Made by a program: the position numbers and the translations under genes. The notes below the pieces were generated by a model. It did no database searches. It had not been told where the DNA came from and saw nothing but the letters and a program-made list of their open reading frames with translations. From DASVEE01 sp036399695 (GTDB lineage: Bacteria; Acidobacteriota; Thermoanaerobaculia; Gp7-AA8), in NCBI GenBank assembly GCA_036399695.1, contig DASWMP010000045.1, forward strand, positions 1 through 18,712: a stretch of 18,712 bases of DNA, given 5' to 3'. How positions within the stretch are numbered: the first letter of the stretch is position 1; every line of letters begins with the position of its first letter. This document shows positions 6,668-15,507 of the stretch, piece after piece.

Positions 6668-7936
6668 CTAGCGCAACAACACACTCCCCGCGCTCCCGAA
6701 CGCGCTGATGTCCGAGACAACGATCTTTTCGCCTTCGCGGAGGCCGCTGGTGACTTCGATTTCGCCGGCGCTGGTGGAGCCGGTGGTGATTTCGCGGCGG
6801 GTGGCCATTTCGCCGTCGACGACGTAGGCGGCGCGGCCGCCGCTGGCTTCGAGGAAGGCGCCGCGGGCGACTTTGACGACGTTCGGCCTCGATTCGAACA
6901 CGAGTCGCGTCGTCAGGCGCTGGCTCTGTTTGAGACCTTCGGGCTGCGTCCCGGCGAAGGCCACGGTGGCGACGACCTGGCTGTCGACGACTTCCGGGGA
7001 GATCGCCGTGACGCGTCCTTCGTAGTCGCGGCCGTTGAAGTTGATCGTGGCCGAGGTGCCGATGGCGGTCTCGCGGCCGTACTCTTCCGGCAGGCCGATC
7101 TCCACTTCAAGGGACGAGAGGTTGACGACCGTGAGGATGGCCTGGTTGGCGGCGACGGCGTCGCGATCCTGCAGGGCGACGTTGGCAACGACACCGTCGA
7201 ACGGCGCCCGCACCGTCAGCTCGCCGACGCGCTTCTCGAGATCGCCGACGACGGACTCCTGCTGCCGCACCTGCTGCGCGCGGGTCTCGACGTCGAAGCT
7301 GAGCGTCTCGCGGGAGAGGTCGAGCTCCTTCTTCGCCTGCTCCAGCTCCAGTGACACGATGCGCAGGTTGTCCTGGGCGTTCTCGAAGTCGGCCTTGTTG
7401 CTCAGCCCTTCCTTGAACGTTGTCTCGGAACGGACGAGGGAGCGTTTGGCGGCCTCGAGCCGCAGCATCAGCAGATCGACCTGCTGCCGCGCGCGGAGGG
7501 CTCCCTGGCGCGCGACGATCTTCTGCCGCTCGTGCTCGGCGCGCATGCCGAGGAGCTGGGCGCGGGATTGTTCGAGCGCGCTCTGCAGCTCCTTGGAGTC
7601 GATCGTGGCCAGGACTTCCCCCTGCTTCACTTCGGCGCCGGCGCGCGTTCTGAGGGAGACGATGCCCTGGCCGGGACTGAAGAGCGTCGGATGGAGCGAG
7701 GCGACGACGCGTCCCTGGACGCTGACGTCGCGCAGCAGCTCGCCGCGGGTGACGGTGGCGAAACGGAGCGTCGACGCGTCGACCGCCACATCGGCGCGCG
7801 CCCAACGCCGGATGACGGGGAAGAGCAGCACCGCCGCGAACAGCAGCACCAGCGCCACCGCCCCGGAGATGTAGAACACGCGCTGGTGGCGCGCATCGTC
7901 GAGCGGACGGTCCATCGAAGAGGATTCTCGGATCAT
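6668..7936 (-). CDS. HlyD/MacA-type periplasmic adaptor subunit
   Basis: The product is up to 422 residues from ATG 7936. A single N-terminal membrane anchor covers residues 21-42. It is followed by a lipoyl/barrel-sandwich half (GIVSLRTRAGAEVKQGEVLATID), a long coiled-coil hairpin (about 115-230), the second lipoyl half (VRAPFDGVVANVALQDRDAV), a beta-barrel domain and a membrane-proximal domain. It should link the MacB-like permeases to an outer-membrane exit duct, which is not encoded in this window. It is the first gene of the operon. If the sigma-54 promoter at 7956-7970 is used, the transcript would start near 7944, leaving about eight bases before ATG 7936. The in-frame ATG at 7915 (MDRPLDD) may then be the real start; it would still retain the anchor. 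Confidence 0.94.
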   Translation of the reverse strand: MIRESSSMDRPLDDARHQRVFYISGAVALVLLFAAVLLFPVIRRWARADVAVDASTLRFATVTRGELLRDVSVQGRVVASLHPTLFSPGQGIVSLRTRAGAEVKQGEVLATIDSKELQSALEQSRAQLLGMRAEHERQKIVARQGALRARQQVDLLMLRLEAAKRSLVRSETTFKEGLSNKADFENAQDNLRIVSLELEQAKKELDLSRETLSFDVETRAQQVRQQESVVGDLEKRVGELTVRAPFDGVVANVALQDRDAVAANQAILTVVNLSSLEVEIGLPEEYGRETAIGTSATINFNGRDYEGRVTAISPEVVDSQVVATVAFAGTQPEGLKQSQRLTTRLVFESRPNVVKVARGAFLEASGGRAAYVVDGEMATRREITTGSTSAGEIEVTSGLREGEKIVVSDISAFGSAGSVLLR

Positions 7937-7955
7937 GTTGTCGGCGTCCTCTACC

Positions 7956-7970
7956 GCAACGGAGGTGCCA
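7956..7970 (-). promoter_or_regulatory. Sigma-54 (-24/-12) promoter of the transporter operon
   Basis: On the minus strand the sequence is TGGCACCTCCGTTGC, an exact match to the sigma-54 consensus TGGCAC-N5-TTGC with correct GG-to-GC spacing. It lies 20 bases before ATG 7936 and reads toward the adaptor gene. The same operon encodes a sigma-54 activator, which makes the match functionally credible. The predicted transcription start is close to 7944. Confidence 0.8.
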
Positions 7971-8002
7971 CGAGCCGCTCGTTTGTTTTCAGTGGGTTAG
8001 AG

Positions 8003-8049
8003 TGTCCGGGCGGGTGTCCGGGTGACGAGTGTCCGCGGACATCTGTCCG
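8003..8049. promoter_or_regulatory. TGTCCG cluster with a 12-base palindrome, candidate upstream activator site
   Basis: Four TGTCCG copies begin at 8003, 8015, 8030 and 8044. The third forms the perfect palindrome TGTCCGCGGACA (8030-8041). The cluster lies 33-79 bases upstream of the -24 element, and the palindrome about 60-70 bases upstream, within the usual range for NtrC-family enhancer sites. It could instead be a degenerate tandem repeat related to the nearby TTGTCCG units, so the assignment is tentative. Confidence 0.45.
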
Positions 8050-8068
8050 GTTGGTGGGGCGTTGCTCA

Positions 8069-8089
8069 TTGTCCGTTGTCCGTTTTCCG
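8069..8089. repeat. TTGTCCG heptamer tract (one-sided copy)
   Basis: Three consecutive 7-base units, TTGTCCG, TTGTCCG and TTTTCCG. No complementary block is visible nearby. This is the same unit that forms the outer arms of copies 1 and 3. Confidence 0.75.
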
Positions 8090-8160
8090 CGCGGCCGCTA
8101 CACGATGGTTCCGTTGTACAGGCGCACAGGAAGCTGGCCATGCTCCTCGTGCACCGCAAA

Positions 8161-8194
8161 CCCGAAATCCGAAATCGGCCCCATCCGAAATCGC
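8161..8194. repeat. ATCCGAA heptamer tract before the lipoprotein gene
   Basis: The tract reads CCCGAAATCCGAAATCGG, followed a few bases later by ATCCGAAATCG. The 7-base period and the A-rich unit match the right arm of the copy at 17282-17368. It ends 14 bases before the lipoprotein ATG, so it lies in or next to that gene's leader, and no clear Shine-Dalgarno sequence is seen. Confidence 0.7.
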
Positions 8195-8207
8195 GTATCT
8201 TTCCCCC

Positions 8208-8771
8208 ATGAAGTACACCGCCGCTGCCCTGCTCTCGCTCACGCTCCTCATGCCCGCGTGCAAAGACAACACGCCCGTGGTCGATACGTCGACGATGGAT
8301 ACGAGGGTGCCGATTGCGGCGCTGTATGTCGGGGCGTCGGAGCTGCCGGTGCGGGAGAAGGCGGACGAGACGTCGAACACGATCGCCACATACCAGCAGG
8401 GAGAAGCGGTCTCGGTGCTGACTGATAAGGGTGAATGGGTGGAGGTGCGGACGGGCGAGCGGAGCGGCTGGGTGAAGCGGGCCGATCTCGTCACGGGCGA
8501 AGAACGGGACACGGCCGAAGCCGATCCGCAGCCGAAGTTCAGGACCCCTCCCCTCCCCGTCACCGCCCCCGGCATCCGCGGTGAGCTCTACATCGTCGCC
8601 ACCGTCAATACCGACGGCGACGTGACCTCCACGAAGATCCTCGAAAACACCACCGGCTCGGAAGTCATCGCCCTCAAGAACGAAGCAGTCCTCAAAGCCG
8701 CCAAGTTCTACCCGATCGTGAAGAACGGGCAGAGGCGGCAGTTCGAGTATTACCATCGGGTCTCGTACTGA
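8208..8771 (+). CDS. Lipoprotein with SH3-like and TonB_C-like domains
   Basis: The product is 187 residues from ATG 8208. The N-terminus MKYTAAALLSLTLLMPAC looks like a lipoprotein signal with Cys18 as the lipidation site; the lipobox MPAC is a loose match. Residues about 40-90 (LPVREKADETSNTIATYQQGE through GWVKRADL) have the pattern of a bacterial SH3 domain, often used to bind cell-wall peptides. Residues about 125-187 (RGELYIVATVNTDGDVTSTKIL, AVLKAAKFYPIVKNGQ) resemble the TonB C-terminal fold that supplies the GDV..AKVLES-like strand and helix. The likely location is the inner leaflet of the outer membrane or the periplasm. It is transcribed divergently from the transporter operon, and its promoter is not clear. 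The exact role is unknown. Confidence 0.85.
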   Translation: MKYTAAALLSLTLLMPACKDNTPVVDTSTMDTRVPIAALYVGASELPVREKADETSNTIATYQQGEAVSVLTDKGEWVEVRTGERSGWVKRADLVTGEERDTAEADPQPKFRTPPLPVTAPGIRGELYIVATVNTDGDVTSTKILENTTGSEVIALKNEAVLKAAKFYPIVKNGQRRQFEYYHRVSY

Positions 8772-8773
8772 TT

Positions 8774-8861
8774 GGTTTTTGGTTGTTGGTTTTGGTTGTT
8801 GGTGAGGACCCGGCAACCGGATGGCGCAGCACCAAAAACCAACAACCAAAAACTAACAACC
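8774..8861. repeat. Heptamer inverted repeat (copy 5), between convergent genes
   Basis: The left arm at 8774-8803 is GGTTTTT, GGTTGTT, GGTTTT, GGTTGTT; the right arm at 8832-8861 is its near complement. GGTG and GCGCAGCACC flank the loop. On the right a GC-only run leads to the LOG-family stop codon at 8880. It separates two genes that end facing each other and may act as a two-way terminator, although neither arm is followed by a long T run. Confidence 0.88.
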
Positions 8862-8879
8862 ATCGCCGCGCCGCGCGCG

Positions 8880-9464
8880 CTACTCCTCCCCCTTCCTGAT
8901 CCACTTCTCCACCTTCGGCGCCTGCCAGTCGTCGAACTTGCGGAGGAGCGAAGCAGGCTCGTGGTCGACGACGGCGACGGCGCGGTGTGGGGGGCGGACC
9001 AGTTGGAGGGTGGTGGCGTCGTCGAGGAACTCGAGCAGCTTCGAGTAGTAGCCGTTCACGTTGAGGAAGCCGACGGGCTTGCTGTGCAGGCCGAGCTGGA
9101 CCCAGGTCCAGACTTCGAAGATCTCTTCGAGAGTGCCGAGGCCGCCCGGGAGGGCCACGAAGGCATCGGAGAGGTCGGCCATCATCGCTTTGCGCTCGTG
9201 CATCGTGTCGACGATGTGCAGCTCCGTGAGATTGCGATGCCCCACTTCGCGCGCCCAGAGGGCGTGAGGGATCACGCCGATCGCTTCACCGCCGCTGGAG
9301 AGGACGGAGTCGGCGACGATACCCATCAGGCCGACGCTGCCGCCGCCGTAGACGAGCCCGATGCCTTCGCGGGCGAGGAGCGCCCCCAGCGCCCGGGCAG
9401 CATCGGCGAACGCGGGATCGGAACCGGGAGAGGAGCCACAGAAGACGCAGAGGCGGCGGATCAT
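8880..9464 (-). CDS. LOG-family protein (TIGR00730; nucleoside 5'-monophosphate phosphoribohydrolase type)
   Basis: The product is 194 residues from ATG 9464, the normal length for the family. It begins RRLCVFCGSSPG, has the Rossmann-type GLVYGGGSVGLMGIVAD, the conserved MHERKAMM, and the catalytic signature PGGLGTLEEIFE. Family members hydrolyse cytokinin riboside 5'-monophosphates or other nucleotide 5'-monophosphates to base and ribose 5-phosphate; many bacterial members were long annotated as lysine decarboxylases in error. The protein is cytoplasmic with no signal peptide. It is convergent with the lipoprotein gene and divergent from the glycosyltransferase gene, so it is probably transcribed alone. 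No strong ribosome binding site is seen. Family assignment is very secure; the physiological substrate is not. Confidence 0.95.
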   Translation of the reverse strand: MIRRLCVFCGSSPGSDPAFADAARALGALLAREGIGLVYGGGSVGLMGIVADSVLSSGGEAIGVIPHALWAREVGHRNLTELHIVDTMHERKAMMADLSDAFVALPGGLGTLEEIFEVWTWVQLGLHSKPVGFLNVNGYYSKLLEFLDDATTLQLVRPPHRAVAVVDHEPASLLRKFDDWQAPKVEKWIRKGEE

Positions 9465-9521
9465 CGCGGCATTCTAGTGCTCTTGCGTGCGGTGCAATGC
9501 TGGACAGCAGGATGTTGCGGC

Positions 9522-9536
9522 TGGCGCAATGGTTGC
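9522..9536 (+). promoter_or_regulatory. Possible sigma-54 promoter before the glycosyltransferase gene
   Basis: The sequence is TGGCGCAATGGTTGC, one mismatch from TGGCAC-N5-TTGC, with correct spacing. It lies 20 bases before ATG 9556 and points toward that gene. No upstream activator site is obvious, and one mismatch in GC-rich DNA may be chance. Confidence 0.3.
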
Positions 9537-9555
9537 GTAGCTGTCATTCCGCGTG

Positions 9556-11184
9556 ATGCAGCAGGAGATCGCCCACGACGGCTACCAGCGCCCAGCCATC
9601 CCACCGCGCACCGTCATCATCGTCAGCCATCTGCTCGTGGCAGCCGTTGTGCGACTCCTCTGCATCCTGCGCTATCGCATCGACTCCGACGAGCCCCAGC
9701 ATCTTCACGCCGCGTGGGAGTGGTCGCGCGGCCTGGTGATGTACCGCGACTTCTACGACAACCACCTCCCCTTCTTCCATCTCCTCTTCGCGCCGTTCAT
9801 CGGTCTGGCCGGAGAGACTGAGTCGATCCTCCTGTTCGGCCGGCTGGCCATGCTGCCGCTCGCGGCAGCGGCGATCCTGCTGGTATTCCTCATCGCGGAA
9901 CGGCTGTACGGCCGCGAGCTGGCCGCCTGGAGCGCGCTGGCCGCGAGTCTGCTGCCGCCGTTCCTGCTGAAGTCAGTGGAGTTCAGAAACGACAACCTCT
10001 GGGTGGTGCTGATCCTGGCGGCGGTAGCGGTGGCGCTGGCTGAGCCGACGCGCGGGCGTACGTTCCTGCTCGGTGTGCTGCTCGGGCTCGCGGCTGTGAC
10101 GTCGATCAAGACGGTCCATGCTGTCGTGGGAATCGGGGGAGCGCTGGTGCTGCTGCGCTTCTCGCGCGGTCGAGGAGACGATCGGACCGATGGGACGAAT
10201 GACGCCAGCCTCGGGCGATGGGGGTGGCTTGCCGGTGGCTTTGCGATTGCGCCGCTCCTGACCGTTGCGGCGTTCGCCAGGATGGGAGCGCTCCACGAGC
10301 TCGTGCTGTTTGCCGTGAAGGTCAACGGGCTGATGACGGTGGCGCCGTGGCGGCGGGTTGCCGGGATCGTGCTCTTTGCGGCCGCCTTTGTCGCCGCGCG
10401 CCATTGCGTACGGCGGCTGCAGCCGCGTCGCGCATTCGTGGCCGCGGCGGCGCTCCTCTTCGCCGGTTCCGTCTTCGCCGTCTCGCCGCTGATCTCGGCG
10501 CGTGACTTTCTGCCGATCCTGCCGCTCGGCGTCATCTTCGCCATGGCGGCGCTCCGGCCGCGAGCCGGCGCCTTCATGCACGCCGTTCCTGCGGTGCTGA
10601 TCCTCTTCACGATCGTCGAAGGGAAGCTGCTCGCCCCACCGCCGGCCGCGCCACGCAGCGTCATTGCCGATACGCTGCGGCTCACGAACGGCGACGCCTC
10701 CATCCTCGATCTGAAGGGGGAGACGATCTTCCGGCGCCGCGCGACGTTCGTGGCCTTCGAGCCGGTGGGACGGGAGATGGTGCGCCGCGGCGTGCTGCCG
10801 AACAGCGTCGCGGACGATCTCGTCAGCAGGCGCTGTTATGTCGCGACTAAGGATTCGAGCTTCTTCCCCTCGCCTGCCCGCGAGCTGCTCTCCGAGCATT
10901 ACGTCCCCGTAACGGACGAGCTGCGCGTCGCCGGCGGCCGCGTGGCCGCGGACCGCCGCTTCCGGATCCTGGTGCCGGGCGACTATGTACCGTTGGACGC
11001 CGCGGGGCAGCGCCTCGGCCGCATCCGCCGTCTCGAGGCCGGCGAGCATCGCCTGAGCCCGAACGAAGCCGCGGCGACGGTGGTGCTGTGGGCTGGCGTC
11101 GGCCAGCGGGAGATGATGCTGCGCGCGGCCGCGCCTCCGGCCCGGGCGGTGGAGCTCGCCGAGCTGCGCCGCGCCGCGCGCTGA
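9556..11184 (+). CDS. GT39-like (ArnT/PMT-type) membrane glycosyltransferase
   Basis: The product is 542 residues from ATG 9556; a GTG immediately before it (9553) is the alternative start. About ten hydrophobic helices fill the first two thirds. The first periplasmic loop carries DSDEPQHLHAAW (around residue 43), the acidic motif expected of GT-C fold transferases. A second acidic loop has SVEFRNDNLWV. The last 150 residues are soluble and probably periplasmic, including FRRRATFVAFEPVGREM. GT-C enzymes move sugars from polyprenyl-phosphate donors onto lipid, glycan or protein at the outer face of the inner membrane. Neither donor nor acceptor can be predicted, and there is no neighbouring sugar cluster. 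No Shine-Dalgarno sequence is apparent, so the start is uncertain by a codon or more. Confidence 0.82.
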   Translation: MQQEIAHDGYQRPAIPPRTVIIVSHLLVAAVVRLLCILRYRIDSDEPQHLHAAWEWSRGLVMYRDFYDNHLPFFHLLFAPFIGLAGETESILLFGRLAMLPLAAAAILLVFLIAERLYGRELAAWSALAASLLPPFLLKSVEFRNDNLWVVLILAAVAVALAEPTRGRTFLLGVLLGLAAVTSIKTVHAVVGIGGALVLLRFSRGRGDDRTDGTNDASLGRWGWLAGGFAIAPLLTVAAFARMGALHELVLFAVKVNGLMTVAPWRRVAGIVLFAAAFVAARHCVRRLQPRRAFVAAAALLFAGSVFAVSPLISARDFLPILPLGVIFAMAALRPRAGAFMHAVPAVLILFTIVEGKLLAPPPAAPRSVIADTLRLTNGDASILDLKGETIFRRRATFVAFEPVGREMVRRGVLPNSVADDLVSRRCYVATKDSSFFPSPARELLSEHYVPVTDELRVAGGRVAADRRFRILVPGDYVPLDAAGQRLGRIRRLEAGEHRLSPNEAAATVVLWAGVGQREMMLRAAAPPARAVELAELRRAAR

Positions 11185-11198
11185 CCGTCAGCCGCGAC

Positions 11199-11549
11199 TC
11201 AGCATCCCGGCGGGCAGGAGTTGTACGTCGACACCTGCACCCAGGCGCTGCTCGTCGTGCAGCGGGCGTAGAACTCGTACGCGTACTGGGTGTATGGGTA
11301 GTCGCATTCCGTCACCAGCACCTGCTTGAACAGCGCGCTCGCTTCCGTAGCGCCGCCTTTGAACACCTCGCAGTTGCAGTTCACGTCGCGCCAGCCGATC
11401 TGTGTCTTGCCCGAGCCGCAGGAGTTGTAATAGACAGTTTCGGAGCGCGTCGTCCCGTTGCCGCAGCCGGCGTACATCTGCGGACCGGAGTACGTGAGTG
11501 AGAGGAAGAGGAACACAGCCGTGAGAGCCCGAAGAAACAGACCACGCAT
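11199..11549 (-). CDS. Small cysteine-rich secreted protein
   Basis: The product is 116 residues from ATG 11549, preceded by the strong ribosome binding site AAGGGGG with 7-base spacing. The N-terminus MRGLFLRALTAVFLFLSL is a signal peptide, with probable cleavage near MYA-GCGNG. The mature part of about 90 residues has eight cysteines, including NCNC and a terminal CPPGC. An even number of cysteines in an exported protein suggests four disulfides. NSC occurs twice, in YYNSCGSG and TYNSCPPGC, hinting at an internal duplication. No family is recognised. It ends 14 bases from the convergent glycosyltransferase stop codon and is divergent from typA. The function is unknown; an exported structural or binding protein is the most that can be said. 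Confidence 0.75.
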   Translation of the reverse strand: MRGLFLRALTAVFLFLSLTYSGPQMYAGCGNGTTRSETVYYNSCGSGKTQIGWRDVNCNCEVFKGGATEASALFKQVLVTECDYPYTQYAYEFYARCTTSSAWVQVSTYNSCPPGC

Positions 11550-11630
11550 GGAAAACCCCCTTTTTGATGGAACGCGGTAACTCTATCATGGCGTTACCCG
11601 TTGCCCCTGGCGCATGGCAGCCGGAAGCCC

Positions 11631-11658
11631 CGGACAACGGAAAACGGACAACGGACCA
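11631..11658. repeat. CGGACAA heptamer tract before typA
   Basis: Four consecutive 7-base units: CGGACAA, CGGAAAA, CGGACAA, CGGACCA. This is the complement of the TTGTCCG unit. The left side holds only a weak partner (around 11593-11608), so this is a half element. It lies 56 bases upstream of the typA start, in the likely leader. Confidence 0.75.
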
Positions 11659-11713
11659 CGAGTCGAGCCCGGCTGCGGAATTCAAGGGAAATTGTTACGT
11701 TAAGGGTCTTCTC

Positions 11714-13654
<1,941 letters not shown>

Positions 13655-13666
13655 CGCGCGGCGCGC

Positions 13667-13766
13667 GTTGTTGGTTCTCGGTTTTCGGTTGTTGGTGCTG
13701 CGCTACACGGCGATCCCCGCACGGCGCGGCACCAACAACCAACAACTAAAACCGAAAACCAGAAAC
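13667..13766. repeat. Heptamer inverted repeat (copy 7), between convergent genes
   Basis: The left arm at 13667-13696 is GTTGTTGGTTCTCGG followed by TTTTCGGTTGTTGGT. The right arm at 13731-13765 is its near complement. Loop flanks are GGTGCTGCGC and GCGCGGCACC. Together with GC-only palindromes at both ends it fills nearly the whole gap between the typA and phospholipase stop codons. Confidence 0.88.
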
Positions 13767-13783
13767 GGGCCGCTCCGCGGCCC
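13767..13783 (-). terminator. GC hairpin at the phospholipase gene end
   Basis: GGGCCGC-TCC-GCGGCCC is a perfect 7-base stem with a 3-base loop. It overlaps the last base of the phospholipase stop codon. On the minus strand it is followed by GTTTCTGGTTTTCGG, moderately T-rich. It is part of the compound repeat element, so termination is a possible but untested role. Confidence 0.45.
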
Positions 13784-15417
13784 TACACCAGCCCGTCAAA
13801 CGCCGGCTTGCTCTGCCTCACCACCCAGCACGTCAGCGCTGCCAGCAGGTTTGCCTGTTTGGCCGTGAGCTCGGTGAGCGACCAGGGCGGGAGGATGTTC
13901 TCGTCGATGGTCTTGTAGTTCGGGAAATGGGCAAAGTCGCCGATGCCTGTCGGCGCGAGATCGACCTGGATGCGGACGTCGCGGTCGGTGAGCTTGTCCT
14001 TCCAGGCGTCGACCTTGTCGAGATAGACCCACAGCACCTCGACGCTGCCGCCGCCCGGCACGCCCCAGCCCAGCTCCCCATCCCTCTGAGGATTGCGGAC
14101 GATCTGGTGCGTCATGGCGTGGACCAGCGGCTGGCCGGCCTTCTTGAGCGCCTGTAGCGCCTGGATGAGCGTCGTGTAATCGCCCTGCGGGAAGACCTGA
14201 TTGATCGACGCCGCGGCGTTGCCTTTGGTAGGAACGCCGAAGAGCGGCGGGAGGCTCGTATCGACTTCCGACTCGCTGGCTGTCTTCTTCGGGTCGCCGT
14301 CGTACGTGAGGCTCAGCGGGTTGTCGGTGTTGATGAAGACGACGATCTTTTTCACCCCGCGCATGATCACCGGGATGATGCCGTAGTTCTCCAGGTTGCC
14401 GCCGTCGCCGAAGTCGAAGAGCTGTGCGGGCGGCTGCTTGCCGGTAGCGGTCGGCGGCCAGTACATCTCCTCCGGCAGCAGGCCGTCGACGAGCTTGATC
14501 TTCTCGAAGATCGCGGCGAAGGCGGAACTGCTGGTGCCGCTCGCGCTGGCGGCGCCGAACGGCGTCGCGCGCGGCGTCACCTCCACGAGGCCGTTCGTCA
14601 CCGGGCCGAGCGGCTCGCTGCCGCCCCAGGCGAACGGCTCGACGAAGCCGCCGCCGACGACTGTCGGCCACTTGCCGCCGAGGGCCGCCGCGTGCTTGTT
14701 GATGTACTCGATCGACTGCTGGAACGGGATACCGCAGTAGAGCGGCGTATACGTCACCATCATCAGCGGGTCGGTCGTGTACGGCACGCCGGCGGTCGGG
14801 CCGTCGATCGTGGCGTTGATCAGCAGGTACGGCACCTTGTAGGCGTCGGGCATGCGCACGGTGCTGAACTGTGCATTCGCGAGTGACGGATTCACGGCGC
14901 GGATGGCGTCGACGGTCTGCTGATCGAGGCTGAAGTACGGGAGCGACTGGAGGTCCCAGATCCCGTAGCGTTCGAAGAAGAGCGCGCCGACGGCGGCGGC
15001 CCAGAGGAGATCGTCCTTCACGCCTTCGCGGTGTGCCTTGTCGATCGCGTCGCCGAGATCCTGGGTGGCGCCCCAGGCCATCGAGCTCGTCGTCATCAGC
15101 TCGAGCATCGGCATGGTGATGTTCTGCGGATCGACCGGCGTGCCGAGGAGCTCGGCGTCGTTCGTCGCGCCGCTCTTGTAGTAGGCAAACGCTGTCGATG
15201 CCCACGAGCCGCCGGAGACGCAGGAGATGTAATCGACGTGCTGCATGAAACCGATGTCGATGAGCGCGCGGAGCTGCCCCATCGCCGCGCACATGGCGCG
15301 GGTACCGCCGCCGGAAAAACAGACGCCGATGTTCGGCTTCACACCCGCCTGCTGCTCGGGCCAGGTGTACGTCATCCCCTCGGAAAACCAGACGCGCGCT
15401 TTGACCGTGTCGGACAT
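13783..15417 (-). CDS. cPLA2-like phospholipase/lysophospholipase
   Basis: The product is 544 residues from ATG 15417, preceded by GGAGGGAGCTGC, a strong ribosome binding site that decides the start. The glycine-rich oxyanion loop FSGGGTRAM is at 34-42, the nucleophile serine in SCVSGGSW is Ser68, and the dyad aspartate is Asp338 in FDFGDGGNLENYG. This order (GGG-R, GxSGG-like, DGG) is that of the Ser-Asp dyad acyl hydrolases of the cytosolic phospholipase A2/patatin fold. The STW-like GGSWASTAFAYY and the family length point to the cPLA2/PLB branch and not to short patatins. There is no signal peptide or membrane helix, so it is probably cytoplasmic. The expected reaction is release of fatty acids from phospholipids or lysophospholipids. 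The substrate and in vivo role are unknown. Confidence 0.85.
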   Translation of the reverse strand: MSDTVKARVWFSEGMTYTWPEQQAGVKPNIGVCFSGGGTRAMCAAMGQLRALIDIGFMQHVDYISCVSGGSWASTAFAYYKSGATNDAELLGTPVDPQNITMPMLELMTTSSMAWGATQDLGDAIDKAHREGVKDDLLWAAAVGALFFERYGIWDLQSLPYFSLDQQTVDAIRAVNPSLANAQFSTVRMPDAYKVPYLLINATIDGPTAGVPYTTDPLMMVTYTPLYCGIPFQQSIEYINKHAAALGGKWPTVVGGGFVEPFAWGGSEPLGPVTNGLVEVTPRATPFGAASASGTSSSAFAAIFEKIKLVDGLLPEEMYWPPTATGKQPPAQLFDFGDGGNLENYGIIPVIMRGVKKIVVFINTDNPLSLTYDGDPKKTASESEVDTSLPPLFGVPTKGNAAASINQVFPQGDYTTLIQALQALKKAGQPLVHAMTHQIVRNPQRDGELGWGVPGGGSVEVLWVYLDKVDAWKDKLTDRDVRIQVDLAPTGIGDFAHFPNYKTIDENILPPWSLTELTAKQANLLAALTCWVVRQSKPAFDGLV

Positions 15418-15451
15418 GCAGCTCCCTCCGGCACGCATTGTAGCGATAGAA

Positions 15452-15477
15452 GGAGGACAGGCGCGCGCCTGTCCTCC
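15452..15477. terminator. 26-base perfect palindrome between two genes
   Basis: The half-site GGAGGACAGGCGC is followed directly by its exact complement. As RNA it gives a 10-base-pair GC-rich stem with a CGCGCG loop. On the minus strand it lies about 30 bases after the small secreted protein gene and 35 bases before the phospholipase start, followed by TTCTATC. It could end the first transcript, attenuate the second or bind a protein. Confidence 0.5.
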
Positions 15478-15507
15478 GGTCAAACTCGCGTCAGTAGCGC
15501 GTGACGC

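Noticed and set aside
5600..6700. Integron attC sites as an explanation for the palindromes between genes
   Set aside because: There is no integrase, no GTTRRRY core site at conserved positions, and the genes form a functional operon on one strand, not a cassette array.
8022..8207. 62-codon N-terminal extension of the lipoprotein
   Set aside because: It reads through repeat DNA and would bury the signal peptide and lipobox that begin at ATG 8208.
11564..11713. 50-codon N-terminal extension of typA
   Set aside because: It translates the heptamer tract at 11631-11658, has no family match, and MPQFRYDIRN at 11714 is the normal TypA start with its own ribosome binding site.
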